From: an uncultured Thermoanaerobaculia bacterium
GTDB taxonomy: Bacteria > Acidobacteriota > Thermoanaerobaculia > Multivoradales > Multivoraceae
Length of the DNA stretch: 64,000 nucleotides
Reading direction: 5' to 3'
Assembly: GCA_951812325.1 (NCBI GenBank)
Contig: OX638294.1
Coordinates: forward strand, 3,882,859 to 3,946,858
Positions 37,495-45,372 of this stretch are shown one piece after another; positions within the stretch are counted from its first letter, which is position 1, and every line of letters begins with the position of its first letter. The notes under the pieces were generated by a model. The model was not told the DNA's origin. It worked only from the letters and a program-made list of their open reading frames with translations, and made no database searches. The position numbers were made by a program, and so were the translations under genes.

Positions 37495-37589
37495 TCCTGG
37501 CTCCCTGAGGTCCCCGGGCCGCGGCGGCTGCGGCTTCGTTCCTGCGCTTCACCTCGTCTCGAGATCGTTGCCGGCTCCCTGAGGTCCCC
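37481..37589. repeat. 35-bp direct repeat at the DUF1592/DUF1552 junction
   Basis: CGTCTCGAGATC and the bases that follow (37481-37515) recur at 37555-37589 with three mismatches. Each copy covers the region of the DUF1552 start codon; the right-hand copy lies inside the end of the DUF1592 frame and lacks the ATG. Confidence 0.8.
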
Positions 37590-39497
37590 CGAGGCTGCTT
37601 CGACGGCCCGCTGGCGAAAGAGGTCGCTGGTCGCGATGCTGACCAGGAGTTCCCTGACCGAGTCGTTGTCGCGGAAGCGCTGCTGGATCGGCTCGAGGCC
37701 GGGGGCGTCTCTTTCCAGGCGGCTGCCGAGCGCGTAGCGCGTCCAGTGCAGTGCGTAGCAGTCCCGCACCCGGCGGCTCGCGGCCAACTCGTGGGCGAAC
37801 TCGACGCCGTCGGCGAAGGTGAGTTCTTCGGCGCCGGGCAGCCGGAGCGAGCCGCTGGCGTCGACCGGCTGTCCGTTGTCCTCGGCGCGCCAGGCGCCCA
37901 TCGCGTCGTAGTGTTCGAAGGCGAACCCGGCCGGATTGATCCGGCGGTGGCACGAGTTGCACTCGCGCGCGCTGGTGGCGGCGGCGGTCCGTTCGCGGTT
38001 CGTGCTCTCGACCTGGAGCGTGTCGGGCGGCAGGGCACTCTCGACGCCTTCGACCGGTTCGCCGAGTTCCATGCAGGCGATGCGCTCCAGGATGCGCACG
38101 CCCCGGGGGATCGGGCCGGGTTGCACCGCGTAGGCGCCGATTGCCATGACCGACGGCAGGGTCAGCACGCCGGCCCGTTGCCCGGCGTCGAACCTGACCG
38201 GATCTAGCCTGAGCGGTTTCTTGCGTCCGACCGAGGCGGTGACGTACTCGATCTGCCGGGTCACCGCGGCGCGCCCTTCGTCAGGGGTGGTCGTCGCCCC
38301 GTAGATCGGCGACGTGTTGCGTGACATGTAGCCGTGATTGCCGGTCATCAGCTCGGTGAAGGTGCCCGCGCCGTCGAAGATCGCCTCTTCAACGAAGAGT
38401 TCGGTCTCCAGCTTCATCGAGTGCCGGATCGGCCCGATGATCGTCGGCCATTTCGTGTCGTCGTCGCGCGCGTTGTGCAGCTGGGTGGAGATGCCGAACC
38501 GCGGTCCGAAGGCGCGGCGGGCGGGCGCGATCAGGAGGACCTTGTCGGTGCCGAGCCACTGGTGATGAAAGTGGACGATCGCCGGCCGGGCCTTCGGGTC
38601 GTCGAGCAGGCGCCGCGCCTGCCGCTCGATGCCTGCCGCCGTTTCGAGTTCGCCGGCGCCTGCAGCCCGGAACAGCGCCTCGTCCGGCATCGAATCCCAC
38701 AGGAAGTAGGACAGCCGCGTGGCGAGTTGCCACGGATCGAGTTCCGCGGCCTGCGGCCCGTCCGGCTCCAGCTTGAAGTGGAACGCCGGGGCCTGCAGGA
38801 TGCCGGCGACGGTGAGCGCCACCGCCTCGGCGATCGGTTCGGCGGCGAGCCGGGCCTGCCAGAACGCCTCGATCCGACCGCGCTCGGCGTCGCGCAGCGG
38901 CCGGCGATACGCCCGCTCGGCGAAGCGGAGGATGCTCGCTTCGGCGCAGGCCTCGCTCTCCGCGGTCGGCGGATCGGACCGAAGTTCATGTCGCCGCCCG
39001 AGGTGTCCAGCTCGGTCCGGCCCGCTTTCGGACCGCGGTCGGAAGCTCTCGCCTGCAGGCAGGTGGTGATCCGGGCAGTGGAAGAAGGTCGGAGAGAGCA
39101 GGGCGAACGCCCCGAAGTGCATCGCGGCGAGATGGAGTTCCTCGACCTGGTACGAGGACGGGCTCTGTCCCTGGGCAATGCCCTCGAAACCGTCGGCGCC
39201 GGGTTCGGCCGGAAACGGCCAGGGCCACGGGTCGGGCGGCGGCGGCGGTGAGAAGACGCCCTTGCTCGCCGCGCGCCGGGGGCTGATCCGGTCGGCGACG
39301 GGCGGCCTCCTGGGCCACTGGTCCCCGTCCCGGGGGAAACCGAGCAGGTCGGCGACGGTGTTGTTGTACTCGGTCGGCGTCAGCGCCAGGAGCGCTGCCC
39401 CTTGCGCCTCCCCGGCCTCTGGCGACGCGCCCGCGGCCGCCGGAGCGGCGACGGCGGCGCAGAGGAGCATGAGGACCGTTCTGGGGTCGGGTTTCAT
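37491..39497 (-). CDS. DUF1592/DUF1588/DUF1585 cytochrome-like protein
   Basis: 668 residues from ATG 39497, with signal VLMLLCAAVAAPAAAGA. Order of parts: LTPTEYNNTVADLLGFPRDG (DUF1587), ILRFAERAYRRPLRDAERGR (DUF1595), the DUF1592 region (LATRLSYFLWDSMPDEALF; HFHHQWLGTDKVL), DUF1588 with the heme-type CNSCH in ARECNSCHRRINPAGFAFEH, and DUF1585 at the end (VRELLVSIATSDLFRQRA). It forms a pair with the DUF1552 gene. Two oddities stand out. Residues about 130-165 (RPRSESGPDRAGHLGRRHEL) are unlike the family and read more naturally in another frame, so a compensated frameshift is possible. The last 25 or so residues come from a local duplication of the gene junction. Confidence 0.85.
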   Translation of the reverse strand: MKPDPRTVLMLLCAAVAAPAAAGASPEAGEAQGAALLALTPTEYNNTVADLLGFPRDGDQWPRRPPVADRISPRRAASKGVFSPPPPPDPWPWPFPAEPGADGFEGIAQGQSPSSYQVEELHLAAMHFGAFALLSPTFFHCPDHHLPAGESFRPRSESGPDRAGHLGRRHELRSDPPTAESEACAEASILRFAERAYRRPLRDAERGRIEAFWQARLAAEPIAEAVALTVAGILQAPAFHFKLEPDGPQAAELDPWQLATRLSYFLWDSMPDEALFRAAGAGELETAAGIERQARRLLDDPKARPAIVHFHHQWLGTDKVLLIAPARRAFGPRFGISTQLHNARDDDTKWPTIIGPIRHSMKLETELFVEEAIFDGAGTFTELMTGNHGYMSRNTSPIYGATTTPDEGRAAVTRQIEYVTASVGRKKPLRLDPVRFDAGQRAGVLTLPSVMAIGAYAVQPGPIPRGVRILERIACMELGEPVEGVESALPPDTLQVESTNRERTAAATSARECNSCHRRINPAGFAFEHYDAMGAWRAEDNGQPVDASGSLRLPGAEELTFADGVEFAHELAASRRVRDCYALHWTRYALGSRLERDAPGLEPIQQRFRDNDSVRELLVSIATSDLFRQRAVEAASGDLREPATISRRGEAQERSRSRRGPGTSGSQE

Positions 39498-39854
39498 GGC
39501 GGATGGCGTTGGGCGGGGTACTCCGGCGCGGGTTGAACTTGTAACACTGTATCAGCCGCCTTGCGGTGCGCGGCCGCCGCGGTGCGCGGGCAGGGCGCCA
39601 TCGGTTCGAGGGGAGTTGCCACCCGGGATCTCGCACGGCGCCGCCCGAGGTGCGCAGAATGAAGGCGTCGAGCGTTTCCTTCCACTGCGGCAGCAGGGAC
39701 TGCTCCACGTACATCATGTGCCCGGCTGCGAAGTCCTCCCTCCGGATGTTGGCCCTGCCCGTTCTGAAGCGAAAGGCGGCCGTCTGCATCAGGTTGACGT
39801 ATTGTAGACGGCACACGCCGCAGGAAGTCGGCGGACCATGAGAGGGAGGGCTCC
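39498..39854. other. 357-bp intergenic region with a gene remnant
   Basis: It separates the leftward DUF1592 gene from the rightward MBL-fold gene and should contain both promoters. Part of it (39645-39795, minus) still encodes a carboxypeptidase-like tail, described separately. No other supported element was seen. Confidence 0.45.
39645..39795 (-). pseudogene. Remnant of an S10-type serine carboxypeptidase C-terminus
   Basis: One minus-strand frame encodes NIRREDFAAGHMMYVEQSLL and then PQWKETLDAFI. This matches the end of S10-family carboxypeptidases, where the catalytic His sits in Y/F-x-A-GHMMY, followed by a helix ending in AFI. Nothing upstream (to the right, 39800 on) continues it: the sequence there is the MBL-fold gene on the other strand. 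There is no start codon or signal in a suitable place. The fragment therefore looks like the decayed tail of a lost gene. The family call is from recalled motifs. Confidence 0.4.
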
Positions 39855-40880
39855 ATGAGACACGCGATTCGAGGGACGATTCGTGCCGTGCTCGCCGCGG
39901 CCACCGTGTTGGCGGCGGGTTCGCTGTCGGCCCAGGACTGGAGCACGACGACCGACACCCACCGCTTCATGGAGGTCCGGAACGGCATCTGGCTGACCCA
40001 GACCACGGCCCAGGTGTTCAACAGCAACTCGCTGGTCATCGTGAATGACGAGGATGTGGTCGTCGTGGATTCCCACGTGACGCCGGCCAGGGCGCGCGCC
40101 CTGATCGCTGCGATCCCGGCGATCACCGACAAACCGGTGACCGCCCTGATCAACTCCCACTTCCACTGGGACCACGCCCACGGCAACCAGGAGTTCGCGG
40201 ACATCCCGATCATCGGCCACGAGTACACGCGGATGAAGATGGCGACGGCGCCGCTCGAGGAGCCGACCTACGTCAGCGGCGTCAGCGGCAATGCCCGGAC
40301 GCTGGAGCGTCTCGCCGAGCAGATCGAGGCCGCCGAAGACGACGAGGAACGCGGGGAGCTCGAAGCGTATCGCTCGATGTTCGCCGCCCATGCCGCGGAC
40401 TTCGACGAGATCGACCCGCTGCCGCCCGACGTGACGATGAACGAGAAGATGACCCTGTTCCGCGGCGGCCGGGAGATCCGGATCATCTTCGTGGGCCGTG
40501 CCCACACGGGCGGCGACATCGTCGTCCACTTCCCGCAGGACAGGCTCGTCTTCACCGGCGACATGCTGTTCGGCCGACCGTCGTTCCTCGGTGACGGCTA
40601 TGTCGATGAGTGGCCGGAGACACTGGAGAACCTGAAGGCGCTGGACTTCGACCTCGTGGTTCCCGGGCATGGCCCGCCGCTTGCCGACCTGAGTGCGATC
40701 GAGAAGTCGCAGGCGTACTACCGCGCCCTGTGGGAGCGCACGGCGGAGAAGCACGCGGCCGGTGTGCCGGCCGAAGAGGTGTCCGGAACGCTCGACCTGT
40801 CGGACACGGCGTTTCCGGAGAGCCAGCCCAGCGAGGTGGCGGTGCGGCGGATGTACTCCCGCATGGAGAACCCGGACTAG
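39855..40880 (+). CDS. Exported metallo-beta-lactamase-fold hydrolase
   Basis: 341 residues from ATG 39855, with GAGGGAGGG shortly upstream. Signal peptide: AVLAAATVLAAGSLSAQ. Metal ligands are complete: HFHWDHAHG (His102, His104, Asp106, His107), a later His in AHTGGDIVVHFP, Asp in VFTGDMLF, and His in VVPGHGPP. The insertion between about 130 and 190 is acidic and helical (AAEDDEERGELEAY), as in alkylsulfatase-like or quinoprotein-relay-like MBL proteins. It is a periplasmic hydrolase of unknown substrate. No antibiotic-resistance role is supported by the sequence. Confidence 0.85.
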   Translation: MRHAIRGTIRAVLAAATVLAAGSLSAQDWSTTTDTHRFMEVRNGIWLTQTTAQVFNSNSLVIVNDEDVVVVDSHVTPARARALIAAIPAITDKPVTALINSHFHWDHAHGNQEFADIPIIGHEYTRMKMATAPLEEPTYVSGVSGNARTLERLAEQIEAAEDDEERGELEAYRSMFAAHAADFDEIDPLPPDVTMNEKMTLFRGGREIRIIFVGRAHTGGDIVVHFPQDRLVFTGDMLFGRPSFLGDGYVDEWPETLENLKALDFDLVVPGHGPPLADLSAIEKSQAYYRALWERTAEKHAAGVPAEEVSGTLDLSDTAFPESQPSEVAVRRMYSRMENPD

Positions 40881-40950
40881 CGGGCCAACGCCGCCCGAAG
40901 CGCCAGCCGAATGGCCGACCGTCCACGAACACGCAGCCGGAACTCACGGG

Positions 40951-40973
40951 CTGTTCCCTGCGCGGCAGCGCAG
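40951..40973. repeat. Short dispersed motif (CTGTTCCC type), copy 2
   Basis: CTGTTCCCTGCGCGGCAGCG then CAG, between the MBL-fold gene and the DUF3311 gene. It is the closest match to copy 1 at 32063-32090, differing at one base in the shared core. Confidence 0.3.
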
Positions 40974-41017
40974 CAACGACGCTGCGAACCCTCCCTGCGG
41001 GGGTCCCGGCCGCCGCG

Positions 41018-41248
41018 ATGAAGGAGCCGCCGCGCCCCTCCCGTTTCCTGCCGCGCACGCGCGACGGCTGGATCGCCTCGGTCGCCTTCGGGGCGCTCTT
41101 CCTCCTCGCGATGCCGCCGGTGTCCCACACGCTGTTGAACCGGATCGAGCCGAGTGCCTTCGGCCTGCCGTTTCTCTACCTCGCACTGCTGCTCGTCTAC
41201 GTGGCCCTGATCCTCGTGCTGATCTGGGCCTGTCGCCGCGGCGTGTAG
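41018..41248 (+). CDS. DUF3311-like small membrane protein
   Basis: 76 residues from ATG 41018. Two transmembrane segments: WIASVAFGALFLLAMPPV (about 18-36) and FLYLALLLVYVALILVLIWA (about 52-71), with a short loop containing EPSAFGLP between them and a basic end (CRRGV). Size and two-helix layout match DUF3311, small proteins encoded directly before sodium:solute symporters such as the MctP type. The symporter starts ten bases downstream here. The protein may be a symporter subunit or assembly helper; this is inferred from pairing only. Confidence 0.75.
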   Translation: MKEPPRPSRFLPRTRDGWIASVAFGALFLLAMPPVSHTLLNRIEPSAFGLPFLYLALLLVYVALILVLIWACRRGV

Positions 41249-41257
41249 CCATCGCCG

Positions 41258-42781
41258 ATGGAGACCTGGGTCGTCGCCACGAGCCTGATCGGCGTCTACC
41301 TGCTGATCACCCTGGGCGTCGCCGTCGTCGCCAACCGGCGGATGACGGTGGACATGGAGGACTTCCTCCTGTGCGGGCGGCGCACCGGCTTCATCGTCCT
41401 CTACCTGACCGTCGTCGCCACCTACCACTCCGCCTTCGCCTTCCTCGGTTCGGGCGGCTTCTTCTTCACCCACGGCGTGGGTTTCTGGGCGGCCGGCGCG
41501 TGGACGCTGCTGGTCGGCGCCGCCACCTACGTGATCGGGACGCGCATCTGGGCACTGGGCAAGGCGTTCGGCTACATCACGCCGGCCGACCTCCTGGCCG
41601 ACTTCTACGAGTCCGAGGCGGTCCGTGCCGTGGTCGCCGTCGTGTCCGTCCTGTTCACGATCCTCTACATCCAGGTTCAGGCGCTCGCCCTCGGCTACAT
41701 CATGGACGTGGCGACGGACGGCCGCATCCGGTTCGAGGTTGGCATGCTGATCATGCTGACCGTTGCGGTGGTCCACCTGATGGTCGGCGGCCTGCGCGCG
41801 GTCTACTGGACGGACGTGTTTCAGGGTGCGTGGATGTACGTCGCCATCTGGGCCGGCGCCCTCGTTCTCTCCTTCGAGCTCTTCGGCGGTCCGGTTGAAC
41901 TCTGGCAGCGGGTGACCAGCGAACGGCCGGACCTGTTGACCCTGCCCGGTCCCGAGGGATTCTTCACTCCCGGCATGTGGGTCGGCATGGTCGTGACCCT
42001 GTCGTTCGGGATCATCTTCCAGCCCCACATGATGATCCGCTACTACACGGCCGTCGACGGGAAGACCCTCAAGCTGCTCGGCGCCACGACGCCGATCTAC
42101 CTGATGACGTTGTACATACCGGCAGCGCTCGTGGGGCTGGGCGGGGCGCTGGTCATGCCGGAGCTGGAGCGCGCGGACCGCATCTTCCCGGAGCTCCTCT
42201 TCCAGTACGCGCCGGCGTGGCTCACCGGGATCATCCTCGCCGGCGCCGCGGCGGCCGCCATGTCCACCCTGGACTCCATCCTGCACGCGAACATGACCGT
42301 GCTGACCCGCGACATCTACCAGCGTCACGTGGCGCCCGGCAGGCGCCAGGCGCACTACGTGTTCGTCGGGCGCGCGATCGTCCTCGCGCTCCTGGGAGTG
42401 GCCTTCGCTCTCTCGATCACGGAGAGCGATCTGCTGGTGGCGATCGTCACCCTGTCCGGGGCCGGAGCGCTGCAACTGATGCCCGCGATCGTCGGCGTCT
42501 GCTTTCCCGGTCGGCGCTCGCTCAGCCGGGCGGGAGTTCTCGCCGGTCTCGGCGCCGGTCTCCTGACCCTGGCTCTCACGCTACCGCTGAACCTGGGGTT
42601 CACGCTGCCCTGGGCAGCCCATCCGCTGGGCGTGCACGGCGGTTTGTGGGGGCTCTTCGTCAACACGTTCGTGGCGGTCGTCGTTTCCGCCCTGACGCCC
42701 GGCCCCTCCCGCGAGACGGTGGCGCGCGTCCACGGGGAGGTCGAGCGGTTCGTCTACGGAGACAGATCGACAGGGCGGTAG
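41258..42781 (+). CDS. Sodium:solute symporter (SSS family)
   Basis: 507 residues from ATG 41258, about 13 hydrophobic helices. The N-terminus TWVVATSLIGVYLLITLGVA and DFLLCGRRTGFIVLYLTV are typical SSS starts. The family signature near the C-terminal third is GAAAAAMSTLDSILHANMTV, followed by LTRDIYQRH. Helix 6-7 text (FGIIFQPHMMIRYYTAVDGK) and the partner DUF3311 gene suggest the monocarboxylate/MctP branch, but the substrate is not certain. It imports an organic solute with sodium across the inner membrane. Confidence 0.88.
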   Translation: METWVVATSLIGVYLLITLGVAVVANRRMTVDMEDFLLCGRRTGFIVLYLTVVATYHSAFAFLGSGGFFFTHGVGFWAAGAWTLLVGAATYVIGTRIWALGKAFGYITPADLLADFYESEAVRAVVAVVSVLFTILYIQVQALALGYIMDVATDGRIRFEVGMLIMLTVAVVHLMVGGLRAVYWTDVFQGAWMYVAIWAGALVLSFELFGGPVELWQRVTSERPDLLTLPGPEGFFTPGMWVGMVVTLSFGIIFQPHMMIRYYTAVDGKTLKLLGATTPIYLMTLYIPAALVGLGGALVMPELERADRIFPELLFQYAPAWLTGIILAGAAAAAMSTLDSILHANMTVLTRDIYQRHVAPGRRQAHYVFVGRAIVLALLGVAFALSITESDLLVAIVTLSGAGALQLMPAIVGVCFPGRRSLSRAGVLAGLGAGLLTLALTLPLNLGFTLPWAAHPLGVHGGLWGLFVNTFVAVVVSALTPGPSRETVARVHGEVERFVYGDRSTGR

Positions 42782-43099
42782 CAGGGTTCGCTGCGGTGGC
42801 GCGCAGGCGCCCGGCGCCGCCGGGAAACTCGCCGCCTGTTCCCGGACGGCAGCGCGGCGACAACCTGCGCAGGACCGTTCCGGAGTCGGAAACTCCGGAG
42901 AGCGAAGTGGAGAAGCCACTCCGGAATCGGCGAGTCCGTGTCGGCGCGGTTCACGACGTGCGGGAAGCAGGCCTCCCGCACGCGCTCGGTGTGGTGCATT
43001 GGCCTTCGGAGTGGTGCTGGACAAGCCTGGAATGGTCATTGGACAAGCTGCGAACTCTCCTGGACGGTTGCGGCTCTTTGTGCGATTCTCCGCAGTCGA
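42782..43099. other. 318-bp region before phosphofructokinase
   Basis: It contains one copy of the CTGTTCCC motif (42831-42860) and a small inverted repeat (CCGGAGT 42880-42886 with ACTCCGG 42892-42898). No strong ribosome site precedes the kinase ATG at 43100. No supported gene was seen. Confidence 0.4.
42831..42860. repeat. Short dispersed motif (CTGTTCCC type), copy 3
   Basis: GCCGCCTGTTCCCGGACGGC followed by AGCGCGGCGA. It shares GCCGCCTGTTCCC with copy 1 and CGGCAGCGC with copy 2, so the three appear to be diverged members of one element. Confidence 0.3.
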
Positions 43100-44179
43100 A
43101 TGAAGCGGATCGGCATCAGCACCGGCGGCGGCGACGCGCCCGGCCTCAACGCGGTGATCCGGGCCGTTACCCTGGCGTCGATCCGCCGTGGCTGGGAGGT
43201 CGTGGGTCTGCTGCGCGGCTACGGCGCCTTCTTCGATCCCGATCAGGTCCGCGTCCTCGACCGCGACGCCGTGCGCGGCACGACTCACCTCGGCGGCACG
43301 ATCCTCGGCACCCATAGCGGCTCGAATCCCTTCGAGCGCCGGGTCGAGCGGGAAGACGGCACGGTCGGCGTGGAGGACCTGATGGAGGAGGCGTTACAGG
43401 GGTTCCATCGTCTCGGACTCGACGCGCTGGTGGCGGTTGGCGGTGATGGTTCGATGCGCCTGGCGCTCAACCTGCACAAGCACGGCATACCCGTGGTCGG
43501 CGTGCCGAAGACGATCGACAACGATCTCGCCGGCACCAATGTCACGTTCGGCTTTCACACCGCGGTCGACGTCGCGACCGCGGCGATCGAGCGCCTGCAC
43601 TCGACCGCCGATGCGCACGACCGGATCTTCGTCGTCGAGTTGATGGGCCGCTACGCGGGCTGGATCGCCCTGTTTGCCGGTGTCGCGGCCACGGCCCAGG
43701 TCATACTCATCCCGGAGATCCCGTACGACATCGAGCAGGTCTGCGAACACCTGATGGCCCGCGAGCGGCGGGGACGGCATTGGGCGGTCGTCGTGGCGGC
43801 CGAAGGCGCGCGGCCGGTTGGCGGCGGCTTCACCTGGTCCAGGCGGATCGGCGGCCAGCCGGAACATCTCGGCGGCGTCGCCGAGCGGGTGGCGACCGAG
43901 ATTCACGAGCGGACGGGCAAGGAGACGCGCACCGTCACCTTGGGCCACCTGCAGCGCGGCGGCCAGCCGATCCCCTACGACCGCCTGATCGCCCTGCGCT
44001 TCGGCGCTGCGGCGGTCCGTCAGATCGAGATCGGCGAGTTGGGCGTCATGGTCTCGCTCGACCCGCCTGCCGTCCGTGCCGTGCCGCTCGAACGCGCCGC
44101 CAGCCGGATGAAGAGTGTCCCCCTCGAAGCCGACGTCGTGGTCACCGCCCGCGACCTCGGCATCTGCCTCGGCAAGTAG
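43100..44179 (+). CDS. 6-phosphofructokinase (PfkA family)
   Basis: 359 residues from ATG 43100; a start at 42938 would add a stretch unlike the family. It phosphorylates fructose 6-phosphate. The nucleotide loop is STGGGDAPGLNAVIR. VAVGGDGSM has Gly117 after Asp116; Gly here usually marks ATP use, whereas pyrophosphate enzymes have Asp. VPKTIDNDLAGT has Lys137, typical of the pyrophosphate and mixed group III enzymes, with catalytic Asp140 and Asp142. The sugar site is ELMGRYAGWIA, and HLQRGGQPIPYDR is near the end. The Gly plus Lys pair resembles actinobacterial ATP enzymes, so ATP dependence is likely but not proven. Confidence 0.92.
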   Translation: MKRIGISTGGGDAPGLNAVIRAVTLASIRRGWEVVGLLRGYGAFFDPDQVRVLDRDAVRGTTHLGGTILGTHSGSNPFERRVEREDGTVGVEDLMEEALQGFHRLGLDALVAVGGDGSMRLALNLHKHGIPVVGVPKTIDNDLAGTNVTFGFHTAVDVATAAIERLHSTADAHDRIFVVELMGRYAGWIALFAGVAATAQVILIPEIPYDIEQVCEHLMARERRGRHWAVVVAAEGARPVGGGFTWSRRIGGQPEHLGGVAERVATEIHERTGKETRTVTLGHLQRGGQPIPYDRLIALRFGAAAVRQIEIGELGVMVSLDPPAVRAVPLERAASRMKSVPLEADVVVTARDLGICLGK

Positions 44180-44270
44180 TGGTGTGCCCCGGATCCTCGA
44201 CCTCTGCAGCCGGGACCGAACGTGGAGCCGGCCAGCGACGGGTTGGCGGCGCCAGCTGCCAGGGCCAGGC

Positions 44271-44975
44271 TCAGGGCGCCGCCTGGAACGCGGCGAGGAA
44301 CTGGTGATCGCCCCAGGCGATCCGCAGCACTGCGCCCGGCTCGATCTCCAGGAGCTCGACCATCAGCTTCTCGGTCGGCTGGTCGGCCCTGGAGTGCTCC
44401 AGCGGCACTTCGAGCGCGTCGGCCGCCGGGTCGCGCTGGCTGCCCCAGATGTCCGCTTCGCCGTTGAACACGAGACTCCAACCCTCGGCGGAGCGTTTCG
44501 GCCAGAGGCTGTAGACGCCGGGATAGTCGGGCGAGGCGTTGCCGTAGGGAACGACGATTCCGTTGAAGGAGAGCGAGGCGTGGGTGAGCAGCTTGACCGC
44601 CCGGCCGCTGTTCCAGGCAGACACGTCGCCGGACGCCAGGCTGTCGAAGGTCCGGTAGTCGTCGCTGTCCGTCAGAAGGTCCGGATAGGAGATCCTGAGC
44701 TGCCTGCCGCCGAGATCAAGTTCGGCCAGGTTGCCGTACCGGAGGCGGCGGAACCGCTCCCGCCGCGCCGCGGCCGCTGCGTCGGTGTCGCTGTTCGCGG
44801 TCCGGGCGGTCGCCGGCGCGGAGTCGGAGCGGCTCGGCTGCTCGAGTTGACGGTCCGGGACCTCGGACCCCGGTTCAAGCGGCGGAGCGGACCGCTCCTG
44901 GGCGGTGATCGGGGCTTGCGCGGGGAGCAGGGCGGCCAGGAGGGCAAGGGAAATGATCGTGCTCGTCGTTCTCAC
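44271..44975 (-). CDS. DUF2911-like exported protein
   Basis: 234 residues from GTG 44975, chosen because GGAG lies 6 bases upstream and the next codons give a signal peptide (IISLALLAALLPAQAPITAQ). A low-complexity Ser/Ala/Asp stretch (residues 35-70) links to the folded part: LLTHASLSFNGIVVPYGNAS, YPGVYSLWPKRSAEGWSLVF and NGEADIWGSQRD. The Y-S-L-W and W-S-L-V-F-N spacing, then Asp-Ala-Leu-Glu-Val-Pro, follows the DUF2911 pattern. No enzymatic role is known. It converges on phosphofructokinase with a 91-base gap. Confidence 0.6.
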   Translation of the reverse strand: MRTTSTIISLALLAALLPAQAPITAQERSAPPLEPGSEVPDRQLEQPSRSDSAPATARTANSDTDAAAAARRERFRRLRYGNLAELDLGGRQLRISYPDLLTDSDDYRTFDSLASGDVSAWNSGRAVKLLTHASLSFNGIVVPYGNASPDYPGVYSLWPKRSAEGWSLVFNGEADIWGSQRDPAADALEVPLEHSRADQPTEKLMVELLEIEPGAVLRIAWGDHQFLAAFQAAP

Positions 44976-45372
44976 GGCAGACTCCGGTAGGGCCGGGGCG
45001 GTGGCGGCGGCCGGCGCTGGTTGGACGTGGTGCAAGGAGCTTACAGGGCCTGTGCGGCCACCGGCTTCTCGAAGCCGGGAGGCCCGGCAGTGCATCCCAA
45101 CGTGAGGGAACACCAGGCGTCTGCGTGACCGGCCGTCCTTGTCGGACAGCCCGGCGTTCGGGAGGCGCGCCGCCTTGGGGTCCGCAGCGCGCGGGACGAC
45201 CTGGCCAGGCGACGGTTCGATCCTCGTGCAGGAAGTCCGCGGACGTGGGCGCGGAACGAATCGCGTCCACGTTCGGATCCCGGCTCGATCAGCGCCTGGC
45301 TGGCGTCGTCCGGTCCCGGCATCCGCCTGTCGGCAGTAGACTTGAGGACGTCAGCGGCACGGCAATCGTCCC
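44976..45372. other. 397-bp divergent region between the DUF2911-like gene and icmF
   Basis: Both promoters should be here. The only clear structure is a short palindrome, CCGGCTTC, TC, GAAGCCGG, at 45061-45078. I looked for a cobalamin riboswitch because IcmF uses B12, but the required set of boxes is not present. Confidence 0.4.
44982..44985 (-). promoter_or_regulatory. Ribosome site that fixes the DUF2911-like start
   Basis: GGAG on the minus strand, six bases before GTG 44975. It supports this start over the longer open frame to 45113. Confidence 0.5.

Noticed and set aside
42938..43099. An earlier start for phosphofructokinase
   Set aside because: The 54 extra residues are Cys/Trp/Arg-rich and unlike the family, which starts at MKRIGIS-type sequence.
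45040..45110. A cobalamin riboswitch before icmF, suggested by AAGCCGGGAGGCCCGGCAG
   Set aside because: The stretch only loosely resembles the 3' box, and the other conserved parts (GGTGxxAATCC and the B12 box) are missing on both strands.
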